The notes under the pieces: model-generated
Databases searched by the model: none
Told to the model about the DNA's origin: nothing
What the model saw: only the letters and a program-made list of their open reading frames with translations
Assembly: GCA_020746875.1 (NCBI GenBank)
Contig: JAGTJL010000015.1
Span: forward strand, 1,984,001-2,048,000
DNA: 64,000 nt
DNA from: Rhexocercosporidium sp. MPI-PUGE-AT-0058
Lineage: Eukaryota > Ascomycota > Leotiomycetes > Helotiales
Direction: 5' to 3'
In this document: positions 34,011 to 46,742 of the stretch, piece after piece
Layout: each line of letters begins with the position of its first letter
How positions within the stretch are numbered: position 1 is the stretch's first letter
Made by a program: the position numbers and the translations under genes

Positions 34011-36394
34011 TACTAACCCGCTAAATAAAAAAATTATATAACCTTAAAATGACTTTTAAGTTTTGACGTTATCCGTAAAAGATATATTTAAAGTAATATA
34101 AAGCGCTCTTTATTAATTACTTTTATATATAATTCTTAAAAAGCGCGTATTAAATAAATAGCAAATAAGCTAATATATAATTATAAAATACTCTAGATTA
34201 AGATTTATTGCGAATTATAAAAGCTAAACAATCGTAAAAGCTACGTCTAGTTTTATAATAATTATTATATATAATACCGACTTAACTCTTTTTTAATAAG
34301 CTTTAATATATATTTTTTTAAAACTTATTCCTTATACTTAATAAAATCGATTTAAAGGAGCGGTGTCGTAGGACATCTCTTATTAACTTACTTAAACTTT
34401 CGAGTAATTTTCTTAATATATTAATTATAAATTAAGAAGATAGTCTTACGCTTTTTATTATATATTATTTTAATTCTTAGGAATTATTTAATATTTTTAA
34501 GATTATATATATTATACGCTTAATTTAATTATTTAATAAAATATTATTTAAGTTTTAAGTTGTCTCGGTAGTAGAGTATTTAAATGTTATTTATATAAAA
34601 GAGAATAAGGATTTTATAAGTAAAGTCTGTGAATATATATAATTCTTTTAAGTATAAAATCAACCTTAAATTTATTAACGTTTTATTAATATACTTATAT
34701 TATAAATACAAAGAATCACGTATCCCGTAAAGAACGCGATTAACTTATAATATATGTTTAAGCTTATTAAAACCTAAAGGGAATTTATAATATATAATTT
34801 CGTCGTTTATATTTTAAAGAGCGTTAATAAACGTATTAATTACGTCGAAGCACTTAACTTTTAAATTAAAATAAGCTATAAGCGCTATAGTAATGTAAAA
34901 GGATTTAATTAAGAGCGTGTTAGCGTATATAAAGACAATTATTAATTTATTTTAAAGATTACCTCGTATAATAATTCAGGATTTATATCTTCTTTAAATT
35001 ACTCTTTTATTAAGTAATTCTTAAGATCGCTTTATTATTTTAATTTAAGTAAAAAATCTTAAACTTTAATTTTTAAAAGTAAAATCTTTTCTTTTAATAA
35101 TTTGCGGCTCGATTATATTACTATTATAATTATATAATATATAGTTTTCTTTAAATCTCGAAAGTTATTTTACTCTTTTAATAATATATATTAATTAAGT
35201 ATAAGCCCTTAAAGTATTTAATTTATTTTAAACTAAAGATTATAATATTAGTCGAGGATTTAATTACTCTTAAGATTAAGCTTACTCCTGAGTTTAAAGT
35301 TGCTTTTATTAAGGTATATTTATTTAAAAATAATTATAAATATTATAAATACTTTATTATTTTAATCTTTTTATAGTTTTCCTTTTTTTCTTTTACTTTT
35401 AATTAGCTTTTTTACTTTTGCGGAGCTTTTAATAAATATATTTAATTTTAATTAAGCTTCTTTTATTATAGTTTAAGAATATGTTACTCTCGTTTATTCT
35501 GCTTCCGTCGTCCGAGCACTTTATATTTTAGTTTAAGGATATAATATTAAAATTATTACCGGAGTTTCCTCTTATAATTAAGGTCTTAATAATATTTAAA
35601 TCTTAATACGTAATAATTAAGGCGAATCCCGCGCTTAATTTTATAATACGTTCGAATCTCGATTAATAAATTATATACCCTTACGTAAGTCGAATGCTTT
35701 TAAGTCTTATTTTATGCCCAAAATAAACTTTTAATTCAAAGTACTTTTTTTTTAATTCTTTACTTTATTTAAGAGGGCCCTTTAAAGTAAAAGTATATTT
35801 TAAAGTTAAAAGTTTATTTATTATATTTAAGCTATTAATATACTCTTTTACCTCTGAGTTTTAACTTTTAAAGCTTTTAATTAATCTTTAAATTCGTTTA
35901 ATATATAATTAAAACAAGTCTTTACTTAAGAGATTCGTATTATTGTTTTTAATAATTATATTTTTAATAATATTCTTAATAATTCTAGCTTAGTTTACGA
36001 TAAACTTATCCTCTTTAATAAGATTATAAATAGACCGGGCTATTTAAATTTTAATATTTGCTTTTTTACTTGAAGTAATATAAAAGCTATTTTCGTTAAA
36101 ATATATATTACGCGTGATAATTATTTTATTAAGACGTGGCATTTAAATTTTATAAATATTAAAAGCGTGAAAACTTATAAAATATTTAATATACTTATAT
36201 ATAAATATTTTAAACGCCTTTTTATTTTATCTTTTAACTCTTTTATTTATTAATAAATACGCTTTATAGTTATATATATAAATCCTATTTTAGTTCAGTC
36301 TAAAATCTATAGTAAGTCTTATAATAAGCGCTAAGTTATATTATTGAAAATAGTTTTAAAATTATTTATTATTAATTTTAATAAGTAATAGTTA

Positions 36395-36600
36395 GTCATT
36401 TGCTTGCCTTAGGCTTTTATTATATAAATAAATCCTTATAAATATATATTTAATACTTAAATCTACAGGGAAATTAGTTAATAGTCTTATTTTAATATCT
36501 TTATTAATTGTTTTTTAACTAGCTCTTTCGGCTCCGCTATTTGACTTATAAGTTGCCGTTAATAAGAGCTCGAGGTTAATTCCGAGCTTATTAACTTATC
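36395..36600 (-). pseudogene. Copia integrase remnant (outer element)
   Basis: Minus frame reads NKLGINLELLLTATYKSNSG, then AERAS, a stop, and KTINKDIKIRLLTNFPVDLS, then IYLYNKSLRQ. Intact copia integrases have GI..E...PYTP.QNG.AER...TI..KAR.M.....LP..LWPE....A.YL.NR.P. The catalytic Glu of the D,D,E triad is in GAER and remains. Its position above RNase H on the minus strand gives the integrase-before-RT order of Ty1/copia. Confidence 0.78.
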
Positions 36601-39189
36601 TTTTTTATTTTATAAATCCTCGAATTATAATAATTGCTTTTTTTAATTATATTTGAATTTATATATTAAAAGTTTAACCTGCTTTTAAACTTAAGCTTTA
36701 AAGCTCTTAATATATTAAAACACTTTATTACACTTTTTTATTTATAATATATAATTAATAAATAAGCCGCTATATTCGCATTTAAGTACGAGGAGTTAAA
36801 AGTAATTACTTTAGCATTTTAAATAATTAAATAAATCTTAAGTAATTCTTTAAAATAATTTAAGAGATTTCCTTTTTAATAGACGTTTAGAAATTACTTA
36901 AGTAATATAAGTTAAAGTATATTATTTATATTTAATTCTTTTTATTACTTTAGTAATTTTAATATTTTTCGTTATACTTATTAATTTCCTTAAAATATTT
37001 AAGCCTAAATAACTTACTTATAAATATTTAATACGCTCTGAGTTTATTTTAAAGTACTTATAATTTTTAAATAATTTATACGACTTATTTACTCTTTTAA
37101 AAAGCGTTAAAAATATTACAATTCTTATAACGTTTAAGAATATATTATAAGGGCTCGGAGAGTAAATTAAACGTGGTTTATATTTAAAGAAAATGAGGTT
37201 TTATTTACGCTTTAACTATTATATTATATAGTATTCCTTAATTAATAAGCTTTTCTCGTTTTATTTTAAAGTATAATTTATATTATAAAACTAAAGATTA
37301 ATTTTAAAAAAACGAGTTTTAAAAATAATATTAATATAAAAGTTTTCCATAATTATAACGTTATAAAGCGTAAAATTAAATAATTCTTTATTCGGACTTT
37401 TAAGCACTCTTTTTATGACTCGAGTTCCGCGCTTAATAATAGGCAATTAAGAGTTTTTACACTCCACTAATTCCTTAAGAGTGGATTTTATAAAAGATTC
37501 TTTTAATAATATTAAATAATTATTAATTAAATTAGTCGTTTTATAATTATTTAATAAAATAAAGTTTAATAAAAAATAAAGTAAATTCTAAAAGGAATAT
37601 ATACTCGTAATTAAATACTTAGTTAAATTAAATAAAAGTATTAAGTACGCGTAAGTCTTGCTTATTCTTTTTTTATTTAATAAGTTTCCGGGAAAAGTAA
37701 ACTTCCTTTTATTTAATTTATTAAATCTTTATTTATTTAATTTTATTAATTAAAGGAAAAGCTTATTTAAGCTTATTTACTTACGGAGAACTTTTTATTA
37801 TAGCGTAATAAACCGCTACCGAATCTTATTATAATATTAATTATTCATTTTTAAGTTTAAATAAGCTATTTTATTTTAATATTTAATAAACACTTTTTTA
37901 TAAACTATTATTTAAAGATAAGTATAGTTTAAGAGAGACTAATAATAAGTTTTATCCTTTAAATATAAATATACTTTCATTATAGGTTTTCTTTTTGTCT
38001 TAAATCGGTTTAATCTTGTATTATATAAATTAAAAGCTTTTAAGTCGAGTGTCTTATTATTATTAAAGCGTAAACTAAAAATAAAGAAATGATTATGTTT
38101 TAATTTTCTATTAATAAGCTGTTACTATTAGCGATCGGCTTAATTAAAATAAAACAGTCGTGAAACTATTTTAAGGAGTATTTAAGAGGTATCTCGAGCT
38201 CGTCGGTTTCCTTAGTCTTAAGAAAGTACTTTTAAGTTTATAAGCTATTAAAGTTATTAATTACGATTAAGAAAAGGTTAATATGAAGGGTATCGAACAC
38301 TTCCGGTATATAATATAAATTTCTTTTACAAATTAACTTTTAATATTATATAATCTAGACTTTTAGGTTTAAACGTTTTTTATATTTAAAAATTATAAGT
38401 AATTTTAACGGGTTATCGTTTAAATTATTATATTCGTTTAATATAAAACTATTTTAAGCGTATAAACTAGTATTTAAATATTAGCTCTTTTCTTAGCGAT
38501 GAGCTATATAGCGGCTATATTAAAGAATTAACAGCTTATAGTTTTTTTAATTTATTTATAAAGCTTAAAATATATTATAGTTTATAATTATTATATTACG
38601 TACTTTATAATATGCGCTTTAGCTTCGGCCTCGGCTTCCTTTTAATAAGATTCTGCGGTTATTTTAATAAGTTTATATAATTAAATAAGAAGAAAAGTAA
38701 TAAATACGTTAAAATTTGCTATTATTTAATCTAAAGAAGACGTAGTTATTATATAATAATCGAGCGCCTATTTTTAAAGTTATTTATTATATTTGTTCGT
38801 TTTTATTATATAATTTAATTTAACGAAATTATTTTTTTATTAAGCGATTTACTTAGAGGTCCGTAGATTTTTATTAATGATTTTAATTAGTATTTTTATA
38901 TTTAAAGTATTTAAGTTAATAAAGGGCTAGAGTTTAAGTATTTAAGCGTTAAGAATTAAATAATTTATTTATAATAAGAAGTCTTTAGGCTTTAAGTATA
39001 TAATATTTACGTTAAGACTGTTAAAGCTGTCGTAGGATAATATCTTAATAATTACGTTAAAAAAAGTATTAAGATTTAAGCGTAAGGAAAGGGAACGAAG
39101 ATTATAAAGTTAAAGTTAAATAAGCTTAATTAAAGCTCGAAATTTATATATATTAAAAATAACTTATAAAAATAAATGTGGCTTTTAAT

Positions 39190-39211
39190 TATCGAATAAA
39201 TATAAAGTAAG
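39190..39211 (-). repeat. First 22 bp of the right LTR of the outer copia element
   Basis: TATCGAATAAATATAAAGTAAG aligns with the start of the left LTR at 31217 (TGTCGGACAGATGTGGAGCAGG) with transitions only. The LTR is cut after GTAAG by the inner element and resumes at 46572. Confidence 0.8.
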
Positions 39212-39424
39212 TGTCGGTATAACTGTACCGGGACATATAATAATAAAGTTACCTGAATAAATATCGATATTATTAAGTGATTTTAAAGGTGTTATAAAGT
39301 GTGTTCTTTTAAGATAAGAGTAAAGCTCTTTATATATATATATCGGTCCGGAACTTTACCGAAACCCTATCGTTTTAGCTATAAGTTAGAGTTTTATATC
39401 GGTAAGAATTTTTACGGATTAATA
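39212..39424 (-). repeat. Left LTR of the inner copia element (213 bp)
   Basis: Shares TATATCGGTCCGGAAC, CGAAACCCTA and TATCGGTAAGAAT with the right LTR. In the direction of pol this is the 3' LTR. Confidence 0.93.
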
Positions 39425-39744
39425 TAAGTAAAACTTCTTTTGGAAAGACGATAAGAGTTATAAACGTAAAAGAGAAGAGTATATAAAGAAGTAAGGAATA
39501 GAATATATTAAGGAAAGAGGCTGTAGCGGTGGAATAGAAGAGCCGAATTTTATTAGCGAATAATAGGTGGCTAAGCGAGGAGCTCGGCTAGCTATTAAAG
39601 TGCTTATTATTATCGATTGATTATAGGTATAAGGAGAAATCTCTTTCAGGAATCGACTTGATCTCTTAAGCAATTATATTAATAAAGTCTGTACTTTTGA
39701 ATTATCGATCTATATGAGAACGAAGTGCTGACAGATTTTATAGA

Positions 39745-39745
39745 C

Positions 39746-39775
<30 letters not shown>
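39745..39775 (+). repeat. (AAT)n microsatellite
   Basis: About ten uninterrupted AAT/TAA units inside the inner copia element, between its 3' LTR and the antisense accessory ORF. Confidence 0.9.
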
Positions 39776-39779
<4 letters not shown>

Positions 39780-39845
39780 GTAAGTTATTATTAATTTAAG
39801 ATCGATTCGGTATCGATCCGGTAGTAATTCGGATGTTAACGAGTG

Positions 39846-40528
39846 ATGTAATGCTAATTCCCGTTTCTGCCGGTGTCTTCCGGGCTGCCCACCGTGTATG
39901 CTGCTTCCGTTGCGCCCGCCTTATAGCAACGATTCCGTCGTATAATTGCCTCTTTTATAATAAGAAGGGGAAGAAATGCGCTTATTGCGCAGAATAGAAG
40001 ATTTTTTGCGTTCTCGTAAGTTATAGAATCTTGAAATTGATTCCGGAAATAATCCGTAAAGGCTCCGTATCTGATATGTGATTTAGCTTCCTTAGTACGT
40101 AAGTGAGGAGTTCTCTGCTCTCTTCGCTGTCGTAGTAGTAAAGGATAAGACTGCTATAATCGCCGCCGCGACCGAAATCGATTCCGTTTATTTAGTTGCC
40201 TCGGCGGAGGCGCTAAAGACCGAGAAGGAGGCGTTGGTGGCGTTGTTAGAAGAGACTTGTACTCTTTGTAGAAAGGTGTCTGACTTGTTAAATAACGTTA
40301 GTATAAGTACTTTTGATTTTAGCTTAATATTCGGTTGATATTAACGCTTAAAAGCCTTGCTGGAGTTCTCTTGTCACGCGGCGATAAGGGCGGCGAAGAA
40401 GCGTCGTCGAGGAGATTCTAGTACGGGAGGAAATAAGGATAAAGCGAAAAAGAAGGATGATAAGCTTGCGGCCGAGTAGGAAACTGCTCGCGTTAAGCGC
40501 CGTCGTCTTCGCCGCTTATCGTTTTAAA
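39846..40528 (+). pseudogene. Antisense accessory ORF of the inner copia element
   Basis: One plus-strand frame from about 39870 to TAA at about 40526 reads with clear coding composition and few stops. It starts with a Cys cluster, VCCFRCARL...YNCLFYNKKGKKCAYCAE, spaced like a zinc-binding domain. After TAG and TGA codons (former TGG or CAG/CGA) comes an Ala/Glu helix, AAATEIDSVYLVASAEALKT, then LLEETCTLCRKVSDLL. A basic tail follows: AAIRAAKKRRRGDSS, KDKAKKKDDKL and, after one TAG, ARVKRRRLRRLSF. The cluster, coiled coil and NLS-like tail suggest a nucleic-acid-binding protein. It lies between pol and the 3' LTR, opposite to pol. A Zn(II)2Cys6-like or gag-like role is conceivable; no family recognised. 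Confidence 0.55.
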
Positions 40529-40849
40529 AGCCTTATTTTAGATTGGCTTTATAATTAGCTTTTCGTAGCGATACTTTTTTTATACTTTTATACGAGAATA
40601 GCTTTTTATGGTGAAACCGGTAGCCAGGTCTTTATTGGAATGTCGTTATAAAACCGCTTGTTAATGCTTTAAATTAGAAAGTAAATAGAGAATTTGATTA
40701 CCGTTCCTTGTTTCGCAAATTAAAAGTAATATAAAATATAATATAAAAAGAGCGTAAGTATATAAAAGAAATTAAGAATTAAAGAAAAACTATTACTTTC
40801 TGAAACGATACCGGAACTAGTCCGAATCGCCTCCGGTTAGCCTTTGGAT

Positions 40850-41160
40850 TTAACCTTTTATTTTAATAGTAAAAGAATTTGAATTAATTAACTTTTGAAG
40901 AGCCTTATTTGGATTTGCTTTAATTATTATATTAGTAAGATTACGAGCTTCATTAATTTATTTTATTTCCGTTAACTCTCTGCGTTTGTACGACTGTCGA
41001 ATGGCTATTATATTAATTATTAAACGTTTTTCTTTTATTATGCCGAGTTTAATAATGTATTTGTATAACGAAAGAGAGTTTATATAGACGACGGTAGAGA
41101 GGCGTGGAAGACCGAGTTTATTAATTATTATAGCGACGGTAGTCGACACAGAAATAAGTA
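40850..41160 (-). pseudogene. Copia RNase H remnant (inner element)
   Basis: The minus ORF 41149-40958 reads LGLPRLSTVVYINSLSLYKY, then LGIIKEKRLIINIIAIRQSY and KRRELTEIK, and past the stop INEARNLTNIIIKANPNKAL. Intact fungal copia RNase H has P..VCTDSKSLYDCLVKLGTT.EKRLMIDIMALRQSYERREI.EI.WI.G..NPADAMTK. The Asp of TDS is now Asn and stops replace Trp codons, as expected for RIP. Confidence 0.85.
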
Positions 41161-43179
41161 TATTAATACTTATTATTATAGCGTAAAGTTCGGAAGTAAG
41201 AATAATACGTGTTATTCTCTTATATTTCGTTAAGCTGGCGTAGATAATATTATTACGGAATATGAACTCTGAATTCCTTTCCGTTTCGGTACCGATTAAT
41301 ATTAGAAACCCGATTTATAAGCTTAAGTTTTTATTATTAATAAAAGAGCCGTTAATAAAAGCGTATAACTTAGCGGACCGCAGATCGATAAGTATATACC
41401 GCAGGCTTCTTTTTTAGTTATTTATTTGCTATTAAAGACGTAGATTTAAGGCTTTAGCTTCTTTTATAAACGGATTTTGGTGTTATGTCGCGACGGAGAG
41501 ATTAAACGTAGCTTTTAGTTGGCATATTATCGCAATATATGTTCCGCGAGCGCGTTGTTTTCAGTAGGCCTTTTTATAATCTTCTTACTTGACGTTAACG
41601 ACTTTTAGTCTTGCTTTTTGTTTTTTTTAAAACATATAAAGATTATTTCTTTTTATAATAATAATATAATTATTAAACGTGACCGATTTAGAAGGGTTAA
41701 GGACTTATATTAATTTGATTAAGAAACCGGCTTTTATGATTTATTTTTATTTCGTTTTTAAGAACTCGTTGTTTTTTAGAATAAGAGTATTATTCGTTTA
41801 CATTTTAATTAATTTAAAATGGAGGTTTTATTGCGTAAATATTAATAAATAAGGGTTAAACGTGGAAGTTTTTATTTATAAGTTCTTTTAATAGTGTTTG
41901 TAATACGTATTAAATTAATAGTTTCTTGATTCCGGAATATTATATAACGGGAGTATTATTATAAATACTGTTTTATAAGGAAACTCGTCCGTAATTTCTA
42001 TTAATAGTTACGTAAAGATCTTTCGAAGGAGCTTGGTATTAGCTTATATATATGCCTGGGTAATATTACGGATCGCTAAGGTCGATTTGGTATTGTTTCT
42101 TATTTGTTTTAATATTTTAATAGAAGCCGCTAAGTAAATAAGGAGTCGTTAGCTAATTCGTTAAATTGTTAATAATTATATTAAGATATCCTTTTTCTTT
42201 TTATTATTAAAATATATAATTATTAGCTTTAATTTCTCCCGTGGTATAAGAATCTTTTTATTTTTAATCTCGTTTACTATACGTAACTTAAATATTTAAT
42301 AGCCTTTAAGTCGTAAGTCGCTTTAATTAATTAATATAAAAATACTTTTTTTTATAAATACCTTATATTTTATCCTTCGGAATTATTGGAATAATAAACT
42401 TAGCGTTTTGATTTTGCTTTTAGCTCGTAGTTTAATAGCGAGCTCTCGGTTTTTAGTTTCTTTCTCTATAAGAAACGCTTTTATATTAAAATTATCGTTG
42501 AATATTTAAATTCCTAAAATTAATTATATAAAAAGTAATTTAATTGCGATTTAATAGGTTTCCGGTATCGTTCCGGATAAATTATTAACTCGTGATCCCG
42601 GCTCACGGGACTTCTTTAGCAAATTTTCTTTTTGAGATTTAACGTTCGATATATTTATTTTAAATAGACGTACAAAAGTTAATCTAAAGGTTTTGATTTT
42701 ATTACCGTTTATCTTAATTTTACACGTCTCTTCTTCTATTCTTAAGAAATTATATAAGCTTTTTTATTTTTTCTTTTTTTTTATATTATAACTTAATCTT
42801 TGATTCGGAGATTATATATATGAATTATTATAGGACCGTTACGCGTCCTTAACGCGTTATTTACTTGCCGGCTAACTTAAATCTTACGAATCTCTTTTAT
42901 AACTTTCTTAATAGTAATGGCGCGTTACTTAATAAACGGATTTAATAAGTCTATTTCGATTAATTTAAAGTAAGCGCCGAAAATAAGTAATATAAGAATA
43001 AGGCCTTAAGAACTCACTATATCGTTAATTGCTTTTATAATTATTTGTAATCTGTTCTCGTCGCTTAATTCCGAGTACTCTTCCGTGACGATTTCGTACG
43101 CTCGGCGAAGGAGGCGATGGAATTGTTCTACTTTTTTAATAAAATAATATACCTTTATAAACACGAGTTTCGGCGTCGT

Positions 43180-43505
43180 CTTTATTAATCTTAAAAAGCT
43201 CCTGAACTTTTTTGAATTAAAATTAGTTTTATAATCGTAGATTACGTAATTAGGAGGGCCGAGGTAAGTATTTATTTATGCCGACCTGAGTGCGTTAAAT
43301 ATAAACCGAGCTGTAGCCGATTCGGTGGCCTTTCGGAGTAGTTTTGTTTAATTAAATCCCGTGCTCTCGTCGATTATATAAAGGACTTATTTAGCCCTTA
43401 GCTAGATTATATTAACGTAGATTATATGGTTAAAGTTAACGTTATTTTTTAATTTGAATTTGAACTTTTGTAGAGCCTTTTTATACTTTTGGCAGTGTTT
43501 ATATA
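43180..43505 (-). pseudogene. Integrase core remnant (inner element)
   Basis: Minus frame reads CQKYKKALQKFKFKLKNNVN and NHIIYVNII, a stop, then VLYIIDESTGFN, TKLLRKATESATARFIFNAL, INTYLGPPNYVIYDYKTNFNSKKF. This is the retroviral integrase core: I..IDE.T.F....L...SA..VW.AL...WI..YLGPPD.I..D.GTNF.S.EF. The second catalytic Asp (in the VIYD block) and the text around it are preserved. Confidence 0.82.
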
Positions 43506-46353
43506 GCTTTTTAACCTTTTTTATTATTTCGGAATTAGGATTATAACCGGCTTAATTTAATAAGAGTTTTAAACGCGTTATTATAAGGTGGTTAAACCGC
43601 TTGTAGAGTCGTTTAATTTCCGTTTTTGTGAGGTGGCACGTGTTAATTGTCTTTATTAAAGAATTAAGAAGTTGATTATAGCGATTTAAAAGAAGCTACG
43701 TATGACTTTTCTTTTGAACAATTAAGTATTTCTTTTTGCCTTAAATTAATACGTTACTGAAGTTATCGTATTATATATTGAGTTTATTTAGCTATTATAA
43801 ATAAACTAAGAACAGTATATCCGCGTTTACGATTATAAATTCTATTTTATTAATAAGAGTATTAATTATTATAACTTTAAGGAAAGGTCTCGAACCGGCA
43901 CCGAATATGATCCGACTCGTTTCTGCTTGACTTATATTAAATTTAATATTCTGGATTTGTTGTAACGCCCGCAGCTAATTAATGCCGCCGGTGTTTTTAT
44001 TAAACGCTCCCGTGTTAATTAGTAAACTTTAGAAGAATTTATTAATTTATTATATTATATATACTTCGGAAGTAATAGGTTTTGTAATTATAGCTTTTAA
44101 AATATGAATTGCCTTTTGCTCCTTAAGTTGCTGAAATATTTCCCGTGCGTTATACTTCTTTTTACTTACTATAAATATAGTCGTATAAAGTGCTAAGCCG
44201 TCGCTTTTTTTATTTACGTTTGAATTATCTAAATTAATAATAGAATCGACTTCTGATAACGATTCTGGCTTATAGTAGCTATTATAGTCTTTAGAAGAGG
44301 TCCAAATCCTGTTCGAATCGGAACCGTTCCCTTTTATATATATTAAATATATTTTAAAAAAAGAATCGTTAGTTTTAAGGCCTTTTGCCTTTCGATTTGC
44401 GAAGTATTTTGCTTTAAAAGTAGCTCTCTTTTCGTTTATATAACGGTTATTATAGTAATTTAATTTCTTATAAATAATATAGCCGGAATAGCCAGGTTTT
44501 AGCTTGAATTTGTTTTTGCGTTTATTTCCGGACGAGTACTTGATTTTTCGGTCCGAGTAATGCGCGTTGCTTTTTGCGACGTGGTTTTTGTGTCGATTTG
44601 AGCCTGTTTTGGAATGCTTATAGCGTTGATTTAAGTTATACGTTATTTTTACGCTAACCGCGTTCCGTAAGCTGTTTATGAGAGTAGGGAAAGTTGGAGG
44701 CGCGTTGAAAAGTGCTATTTTAAAAAAAGGATTGCCTGATATTCCTTGAATTATTTTATTATATAGCGTTTGATTATTCCGTATATATTTATTTTTGAAA
44801 CTTAACTATGTATATTGTAATTCCTTGGCGAAGTTCTTTAACTGAATTAGTACTGACTTGCCGCGTTAACGATTGGCTTTTTAGAAATCCTCAAATCTGA
44901 GGTTAAATTACCGGCTAAGGAACCGCTGAGCTTGCTTTTCCGTCTTAAAATAATTACGCGTAATTTATATTAGTTAATTAAACGTATACTTCTTATTTTA
45001 TAAGTAATAGTAATAATACGTATTCGCTTTATCTCGTATTATAAAAGGAAAAGTTCTTTTTTAAATTACTTTAGAAACTCTAGCGCGTTAGCAGAAATTA
45101 ATAAGGATATATAACTTCTCGTTCAAGTAATCCTTTATCTTATTATATTAAAGCTCTTTAATATATATCTTCGATAGCGTCGCTAAAGACTTAGTTTGGG
45201 ATTCTGAGAAAGATTTTATAATAAATTAAAAAGGGGAGTCCGAATCTTTACCGTTATTTATTAATTCTGAAGTTGTTTTAAATAATAGTATTAACCCGTT
45301 TCTTAAGATAAGTGGAGGTGCCGGAATTAGGTTTAGAAATAGAGTATTATTTAGTCTTTATTAGGGTAAACTTTTTATAAGGCTAAGGGTAGGAGATGGC
45401 GATTCTTTTTTTACTTTTATAAGCGCTGAAGGAGTTACGTTATATAGATCTTCCTTTATATCGGCTATTATAATATATTATAGAGTCGCAACGTCTTAGG
45501 TGTTCCGTAGCGTGTACGTCTCTTAGCCTAGAGTTAATATTCTGACTTCTGGCGTTTATAAAGCTAGTCGTATTAATTTAAAACTCTTAATTTGCCCGTC
45601 TTATGGCCGTAGCTCGTCTCGTATGTATTTCGGTATAGATTTAGAGTATAATCGAGCTTGGTCCCGAAGCTGGTCTTACGGCTACTTGTTATATAATACT
45701 TAGAGTATTACGTATAACGTTTTAACGGTCTTTGTTCTCTTTAACCGTTCGACGTAAACTTTATAAAATCTAAAAGCGTCACGAAAATAAAATCTCTCTT
45801 GTTTATTAATTATTCTGAGTTAGTCGACTGTTTATTCGCTAAAGAACTCGTAAAAGTCTTAGAAAAGGAATTCTCCTTTAACTCGTTTATTATAAAAGTT
45901 TTTACGGAAGTCTTCTAAGTACTTCGTTAGGTCCGCGGGGAATTCGTTTATTAACTGAGTCTCTGAGGCTTAAAGTATAATATTTATCTTATTCTCTCCT
46001 CTATTATTTGCCAGAATTAATTCTCTTACTTCTGATATAATTTCCGTAACAATACCGTTCTAATATAATTTCAGTAAGTTTACGGAAATAAAATCTTGTA
46101 TTAAGAAAGTCTATATTAACTTAATAATTATCGAAGAGTAACTGTTATATTAAAGTTAGTATTTAATAATATCGTCGAGACGCTCGGCTTTTTATAACGT
46201 TTAAAAACTGAGAAAATTCTCTTTTTTAATTAATTTAAATATAAAAGCGGAACTGAAGCGTTGAGATCTTGACTTCCCGCGCTATCTGCGATTTTAACTC
46301 TTTAGTGCTATAACTTTATCGTTCTATAGTATTTTAAGTAGATTATTAATTAG

Positions 46354-46566
46354 TATTAGTATAATTATACTAGGATATATAATAATAAAATCACTTGAAT
46401 AAATATTAATATTATTAAGTGATTTTAAAAGTATTGTAAAGTATGTTTTTCTAAGATAAGAGTAAAGCTCCTTATATATATATATCGGTCCGGAACCCCA
46501 CCGAAACCCTACCGTTTCGGCTATAAGCTAGAGTTCTATATCGGTAAGAATCCCTACGGACTAACA
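46354..46566 (-). repeat. Right LTR of the inner copia element (213 bp)
   Basis: Same length as the left LTR; starts TATTAG (former TGTCGG after G-to-A and C-to-T changes) and ends CTAACA. In the direction of pol this is the 5' LTR. Confidence 0.93.
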
Positions 46567-46571
46567 GTAAG

Positions 46572-46737
46572 CTTTTCGTAGTTTAAGAGCTTTACGATTA
46601 ACGTAAAGAGTAAGGGTTTAAAAGATATATTAAAGTAAGCGTTACTTTTATAAAAGAGAATTATAACCCGAGTATATATATACGTAAGTGTTTACAAAAG
46701 CATACACATAATTAATAAACTGCGCTAGGGGGCGACA
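46572..46737 (-). repeat. Rest of the right LTR of the outer copia element
   Basis: Continues the LTR cut at 39211; begins CTTTTCGTAGTTTAAGAGC (left LTR: CTTTTCGTGGTTCAAGAGC) and ends GGGGGCGACA. Followed by the target duplication copy TTAGT. Confidence 0.85.
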
Positions 46738-46742
46738 TTAGT

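Larger units (their letters stand above)
39212..46566 (-). mobile_element. Inner Ty1/copia LTR retrotransposon, 7355 bp
   Basis: Two 213-bp LTRs (39212-39424 and 46354-46566) are flanked by a perfect 5-bp duplication GTAAG (39207-39211 and 46567-46571). The left LTR starts TGTCGG and the right one ends CTAACA, giving TG...CA. The LTRs differ almost only by transitions. Minus-strand pol fragments occur in copia order, integrase (about 43.2-43.5 kb) before RNase H (about 41.0-41.15 kb). The element sits in the right LTR of the outer copia element, so it is the younger of the two. Confidence 0.93.
31217..46737 (-). mobile_element. Outer Ty1/copia LTR retrotransposon, about 8.2 kb without its insertion
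   Basis: The left LTR is 31217-31407. The right LTR starts at 39190, is interrupted by the inner element, and resumes at 46572-46737. Flanks are TTAAT (31212-31216) and TTAGT (46738-46742), a 5-bp target duplication differing by one transition. The 27-base comparison at the LTR start (TTAATTGTCGG... against TTAATTATCGA...) differs only by transitions. Minus-strand text shows copia-order domains: integrase at about 36.4-36.6 kb, RNase H at about 33.8-34.0 kb. The whole element is heavily RIP-mutated. Confidence 0.85.

Noticed and set aside
39458..39673. Minus ORF of 71 aa next to the inner left LTR
   Set aside because: Ile/Ser/Tyr-rich, typical of random AT-rich DNA; no retroelement domain.
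31217..46737. Outer and inner LTR elements as gypsy type
   Set aside because: Integrase precedes RNase H along pol in both, and the RNase H motifs are copia-like.
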